Source of the DNA: RQOF01 sp964461135
GTDB lineage: Bacteria > Calditrichota > Calditrichia > RBG-13-44-9
Direction: 5' to 3'
Assembly: GCA_964461135.1 (NCBI GenBank)
Contig: CAYWTB010000136.1
Location: 1-8,416 of the forward strand
DNA length: 8,416 nucleotides
Made by a program: the position numbers and the translations under genes. Numbering within the stretch: position 1 is the first letter of the stretch; each line of letters opens with the position of its first letter. Shown one piece after another: positions 5,729-8,416 of this stretch. The notes under the pieces are model-generated. The model saw only the letters and a list, made by a program, of their open reading frames with translations. It ran no database searches and was not told where the DNA came from.

Positions 5729-6610
5729 TTATTCTTTCCGGATATTAAACTGACTTATTTTATTTCGGATATTGCTTTCTGAAGTCTGCAATTTGCGAGC
5801 TGCTTTTGATTGGTTCCAACCACATTCAATGAGCGCATCTCTAATGATTTCAGCCTCATATTTACTCAATCGTTTTTTAATTGATTCTGATTTTTTTTCT
5901 GCATTCACTTCCTGCCTGAAATTTTCAAAATCTCTTTTCAAATCCATGGGGAAATAATCAGCATTAATGGTTAAGGCATTCGGAGGTGTAACGGTTATCA
6001 TTCTCTCAATAAAATTTTCAAGCTCCCGGATATTGCCTTTCCAATTTCTTCGTTTCATGAATTCAACAATAACTTCCTGAAAATGGCTGGCTTTTTTGTT
6101 TTGTTTATGGGTAAACTGTTCCAAAAAGTGACGGGCGAGAAGAGGAATATCATCCCGGCGCTCGCTCAGATCCGGAATATGTATCGGATAGACGTGCAAC
6201 CTGAAAAACAAATCTTCCCGAAACTGACGCGTTTCCACCAGGCTTTTCAGCGGCATACTCGAAGCGGCTATTATGCGCACATCGATGGGGATGGTGACAT
6301 TGCCGCCGATGGGCCGTATTTCGTTCTCCTGTAAAACGCGCAGCATTTTGGATTGCATATCCGGATGCAGATTATTGATCTCATCAAGAAAGAGAGTGCC
6401 GCCATGTGCCTCCTGAAATAATCCCTTCCGGTCAGCGCCTGCTCCTGTGTAAGCTCCGCGTTTGTGGCCAAACAATTCACTTTCCAGAAGAGTATCCGGC
6501 AAAGCGCCGCAATCGATAGCGATAAACGGCTCGTTAACCCGGACGCTGAAATTGTGGATTGCCCTGGCGATCAGTTCCTTACCGGTACCCGTATGACCAA
6601 TCAGCAACAC
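5729..6610 (-). CDS. AAA+ and Fis-HTH fragment of the sigma-54 activator
   Basis: A 293-codon open frame opening at GTG 6610, with no SD site, holds most of the AAA+ domain and the DNA-binding domain. Numbered from that GTG: Walker A GHTGTGKE (5-12); sigma-54 contact loop GAYTGA (52-57, Tyr in place of the usual Phe); Walker B GGTLFLDEI (70-78); sensor I region RIIAASS (112-118, usually AATN); arginine-finger region FREDLFFRL (130-138); sensor II WKGNIRELEN (190-199); C-terminal Fis helix-turn-helix with ECGWNQSKAARKLQTSESN. The fragment starts at the beta-strand leading into Walker A, so the first helix and the IGxS nucleotide-contact segment of normal family members are missing. Automated gene callers may report it as a gene. 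Identity is certain; activity is doubtful. Confidence 0.85.
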   Translation of the reverse strand: MLLIGHTGTGKELIARAIHNFSVRVNEPFIAIDCGALPDTLLESELFGHKRGAYTGAGADRKGLFQEAHGGTLFLDEINNLHPDMQSKMLRVLQENEIRPIGGNVTIPIDVRIIAASSMPLKSLVETRQFREDLFFRLHVYPIHIPDLSERRDDIPLLARHFLEQFTHKQNKKASHFQEVIVEFMKRRNWKGNIRELENFIERMITVTPPNALTINADYFPMDLKRDFENFRQEVNAEKKSESIKKRLSKYEAEIIRDALIECGWNQSKAARKLQTSESNIRNKISQFNIRKE

Positions 6611-6878
6611 CCTTCCCGATCAAGCCGGCATTGTTGTATTTTAATATAAGGCTGGATTCAGGAATACCCTTACGGAAAAACTGTCTGATTTTCTGCACAT
6701 TCCGCAGAAACGGGGCGGAAAGGGCCGCAATATTGCCCAGAGATTCCAGAATACTATTTTCATCTGAAAGGGTAGTTTTCTGAAAAATTAATATCAGAGC
6801 GCCGATGATTAAACCCTCACTGATGAGCGGGACTCCGGCAACGGACTTTGCTGTTGTGTTTTGAAATAACCCATTCAA
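6579..6878 (-). CDS. C-terminal GAF and linker fragment of the sigma-54 activator
   Basis: This frame encodes the second half of the GAF domain (SVAGVPLISEGLIIGALIL, typical of the GAF core strands) and a helix leading to LILKYNNAGLIGK, the usual entry to the AAA+ domain. In-frame homology really begins at about 6944, upstream of the nominal ATG at 6878, with KFIELLQSVEAATTCDANDK. It is therefore a displaced internal segment and not an independent gene. It overruns the deletion junction and ends in out-of-frame residues. Confidence 0.55.
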   Translation of the reverse strand: MNGLFQNTTAKSVAGVPLISEGLIIGALILIFQKTTLSDENSILESLGNIAALSAPFLRNVQKIRQFFRKGIPESSLILKYNNAGLIGKGVADWSYGYR

Positions 6879-7246
6879 AAAGCGTTTGTCATTTGCATCA
6901 CAAGTGGTAGCAGCTTCGACAGACTGTAAAAGTTCAATAAATTTCTGTCCTTAACAATATCCATGCTTAGGAACGGTTTCCCTTTGCTAATGATCCAGCC
7001 CCCAACATGGATGTGGATATCGCGGTATTCGAGTTGTTCGACCGATTTCCCGTCCTGAATAATGGTTTTAACGGTCTCACGTGTATCGGGATTGACCATC
7101 AGGATCAGGGCCAGATCAGCATTTAGAAACTGTGCCGATTTTTGAGCGACAAGACGGACGACTTCATTAAAATCAGTTTGCTGTCCAAGAATTTTGGCCA
7201 GTTCGAAAAGATCAGGATTATTGATTAGTTTCCCGGGCAATTTCAT
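6875..7246 (-). CDS. N-terminal GAF fragment of the sigma-54 activator
   Basis: This frame carries the true N-terminus of the regulator from ATG 7246: a leading helix (about 12-40, FELAKILGQQTDFNEVVRLV), then the GAF half-domain with ADLALILMVN and GGWIISKGKPFLSMDIVKD. From about residue 101 onward the reading is out of frame and ends spuriously at 6875. A weak SD (GGAAG) lies close to the ATG. GAF domains bind small molecules or serve as dimerisation sensors; the ligand cannot be told. Confidence 0.6.
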   Translation of the reverse strand: MKLPGKLINNPDLFELAKILGQQTDFNEVVRLVAQKSAQFLNADLALILMVNPDTRETVKTIIQDGKSVEQLEYRDIHIHVGGWIISKGKPFLSMDIVKDRNLLNFYSLSKLLPLVMQMTNAF

Positions 7247-7297
7247 TCTTCCAGTTAGGTTAAAAATACATTCTGAACAACTAATTAAAACTGGTAA

Positions 7298-7326
7298 ATT
7301 ATAAGATACGTCATCTTCGTGTTAAA
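7298..7326 (-). promoter_or_regulatory. Possible sigma-70-type promoter for the regulator remnant
   Basis: A consensus -10 box TATAAT (7303 to 7298, minus strand) is preceded, with exactly 17 nt between, by a poor -35 TTTAAC (7326 to 7321). It overlaps the end of the TPR gene and would start transcripts about 45 nt before the regulator ATG. The weak -35 keeps confidence low. Confidence 0.28.
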
Positions 7327-8315
7327 TCTACATCAGGTAAATTCAGTGGTCCAATCAATTCTAAGAATCTTGGTTTTTCCAGATAGTCACCAAAGTATTG
7401 GACAAATCGCTTTGTCCATTGAATATAGGGATGCCGTCTTTCAATAGCCTGCTCGGACCAGTAATAAAATTTTTCATCTTCTTTCAGACCGGCGTAAATG
7501 ACTGATAATCCCCAGGTGTCCCAAAGCGTGTTACTCGTTTCCAGCTTTTTGGCAACCTCCAGTGCTTTAGCTTTTTTTCCTGCCAGTGCATAAGTATGAC
7601 CTAATCCAAATGCCCAGTAGGGAACCAGTTCCGCGCTTTTTTTCTGATATTTGATGGCTTCATCATACATTTTTTTCCCGGCGTAGCTCTCACCCATCAC
7701 AAAAAGGGCAAAAGGCGAATCCGGCTGCAGCTCAAGCGATTTTTGGGCGAACTCGATGGATTTGTCGAATTCACGCCTGAAAAAGCACATCCACCCGTAC
7801 TCCGCAGGATAAACAGGGGATAGTGGGTCAATTTCCATTGCCCGGTTCATCAATGCGGGGATTTCATCCGAGTCTTCCATGAATAGTAAAAACCATGAAT
7901 AATGCATCAATCCGAGGTGCAGGCTGGGATTTATTTCCAGTGCCCGTTTATAATAGTGCCTTGCCCGTCCCTTATCCAGATCGAAATAGATACTAATCAT
8001 GGCCATTGCCAGATGAACTTCTGCCAGATTTTCATCCAGTGCCAGGGCTTTTAATGCAGCTTCCCTGGATCTCTCTGAGGCTTCAGTCGGTGGTGCCGGT
8101 GTATGTGCAATCATGCAATAGCCTAAAGCAACTCCAGCCTGCGCCAGTGGCTCGTTTGGGTCATTTTCAACAGCTTTGTGCAGGAGTTCTAAGCCTTTGT
8201 TCATGCCCGTTTCTGTTCTTTGATTGATATGATACATCCCCTTTAAATACAGGGAATAAGTTTCAGGATTCACCAGACGCTTTTGAGCGAGATACAATTC
8301 ATCCTCAGGCGTCAT
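7311..8315 (-). CDS. TPR-repeat protein, C-terminal part of a TolB/kinase- or cyclase-type TPR family; 5'-truncated
   Basis: A 334-residue helical protein made of tetratricopeptide repeats, for example EPLAQAGVALGYCM, KGRARHYYKRALEINPS, FDKSIEFAQKSLELQPDS and YDEAIKYQKKSAELVP. The start MTPEDELYLAQKRLVNPETY-LYLKG matches the region just before the TPR array in proteins that normally carry an upstream TolB-like or cyclase/kinase domain (family knowledge). The end, IYAGLKEDEKFYYWSEQAIERR, is also typical of that family. Homologous sequence continues upstream of ATG 8315 in frame as LQSEIARAIANQILVK (8361 to 8316). There is no start codon there, and an in-frame TAG lies at 8409-8411. ATG 8315 has no SD. 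I infer a truncated remnant of a longer gene; the alternative is that the remaining domains lie in another frame beyond the window edge. No signal peptide is visible. Confidence 0.8.
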   Translation of the reverse strand: MTPEDELYLAQKRLVNPETYSLYLKGMYHINQRTETGMNKGLELLHKAVENDPNEPLAQAGVALGYCMIAHTPAPPTEASERSREAALKALALDENLAEVHLAMAMISIYFDLDKGRARHYYKRALEINPSLHLGLMHYSWFLLFMEDSDEIPALMNRAMEIDPLSPVYPAEYGWMCFFRREFDKSIEFAQKSLELQPDSPFALFVMGESYAGKKMYDEAIKYQKKSAELVPYWAFGLGHTYALAGKKAKALEVAKKLETSNTLWDTWGLSVIYAGLKEDEKFYYWSEQAIERRHPYIQWTKRFVQYFGDYLEKPRFLELIGPLNLPDVDLTRR

Positions 8316-8416
8316 TTTTACAAGAATCTGATTGGCTATGGCCCTGGCGATTTCTGATTGTAACCCTCCGTTTCTGAATTCTTGACTCAGCGTTGAGGTT
8401 TTATTACACTACAGGG

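Larger units (their letters stand above)
5729..7246 (-). pseudogene. Sigma-54-dependent activator (GAF / AAA+ / Fis-HTH), broken in three frames
   Basis: Three consecutive frames together make one bacterial enhancer-binding protein. The order is an N-terminal GAF sensor domain, a central AAA+ ATPase that remodels sigma-54 RNA polymerase, and a C-terminal Fis-type helix-turn-helix. Lesion 1 is in the GAF domain near 6942-6944: one missing A on the coding strand shifts the frame, and restoring it joins DIVKDR to KFIELLQSVE. Lesion 2 is at about 6609-6614: LIGK runs directly into VLLIGHTGTGKE, whereas homologues have about 20 residues between them. The frame offset fits a loss of 3n-1 bases, for example 59. 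The second lesion cannot be fixed by a single base and removes the start of the AAA+ domain, so the gene is probably non-functional. The intact protein would be about 525 residues. It lies 64 nt downstream of the TPR gene on the same strand. No target promoter was recognised. Confidence 0.8.

Noticed and set aside
5712..5731. Terminator after the regulator remnant
   Set aside because: The CCTTTTAAAGG palindrome leaves at most a 4-bp AT-rich stem with a 3-nt loop; the T-rich tail alone is not enough.
1..8416. CRISPR arrays, tRNA/rRNA genes, insertion sequences, att sites
   Set aside because: No short regularly spaced repeats, no tRNA-like T-loop and anticodon arms, and no transposase or integrase reading frame seen; the only substantial repeats are the two leaders and the paralogous lipoproteins.

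Overview
The window reads as a bacterial chromosome segment from an organism with outer-membrane-style lipoproteins and a sigma-54 activator. It has moderate GC content and ordinary Shine-Dalgarno (SD) sites. The mix of genes (Thermus-type ferredoxin, HEAT protein, HrcA/DnaJ, small lipoproteins sharing a post-lipobox PEL/FLAKK signature, TolB/kinase-type TPR protein) would suit a member of the FCB superphylum such as Calditrichota, KSB1 or Marinimicrobia. That placement is an impression from family style and cannot be proven from the sequence.

Left half (1-3912), intact housekeeping block. Two minus-strand genes, a HEAT-repeat protein followed by a dicluster ferredoxin, probably form an operon. 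They are divergent from plus-strand hrcA and dnaJ. HrcA is the heat-shock repressor and DnaJ the Hsp70 co-chaperone. grpE and dnaK are absent here, and I see no CIRCE operator. A good intrinsic terminator closes dnaJ.

Middle (4045-5535), the least explained part. Two tandem minus-strand paralogous lipoproteins of about 178 aa are each preceded by a duplicated leader of about 180 nt. The leader is better conserved between the copies (13 substitutions and two short gaps over about 137 nt by my count) than the coding sequences are. The left copy is split by one missing base in a G-rich run. Stretch 5521-5728 holds only a hairpin-like inverted repeat.

Right half (5729-8416), decaying regulatory locus on the minus strand. 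A GAF / AAA+ / Fis-HTH sigma-54-dependent activator is broken into three reading frames. One lesion is a single-base frameshift in the GAF domain. The other is an apparent deletion, about 59 nt if the usual linker was present, just before Walker A. Upstream lies a TPR protein whose recognisable homology continues past its only start codon, so it looks 5'-truncated. Lesions are confined to this accessory half, while the four left-hand genes are intact. No tRNA, rRNA, CRISPR array, transposase or complete mobile element was seen. The best candidate for something undescribed is the lipoprotein pair with its shared leader.
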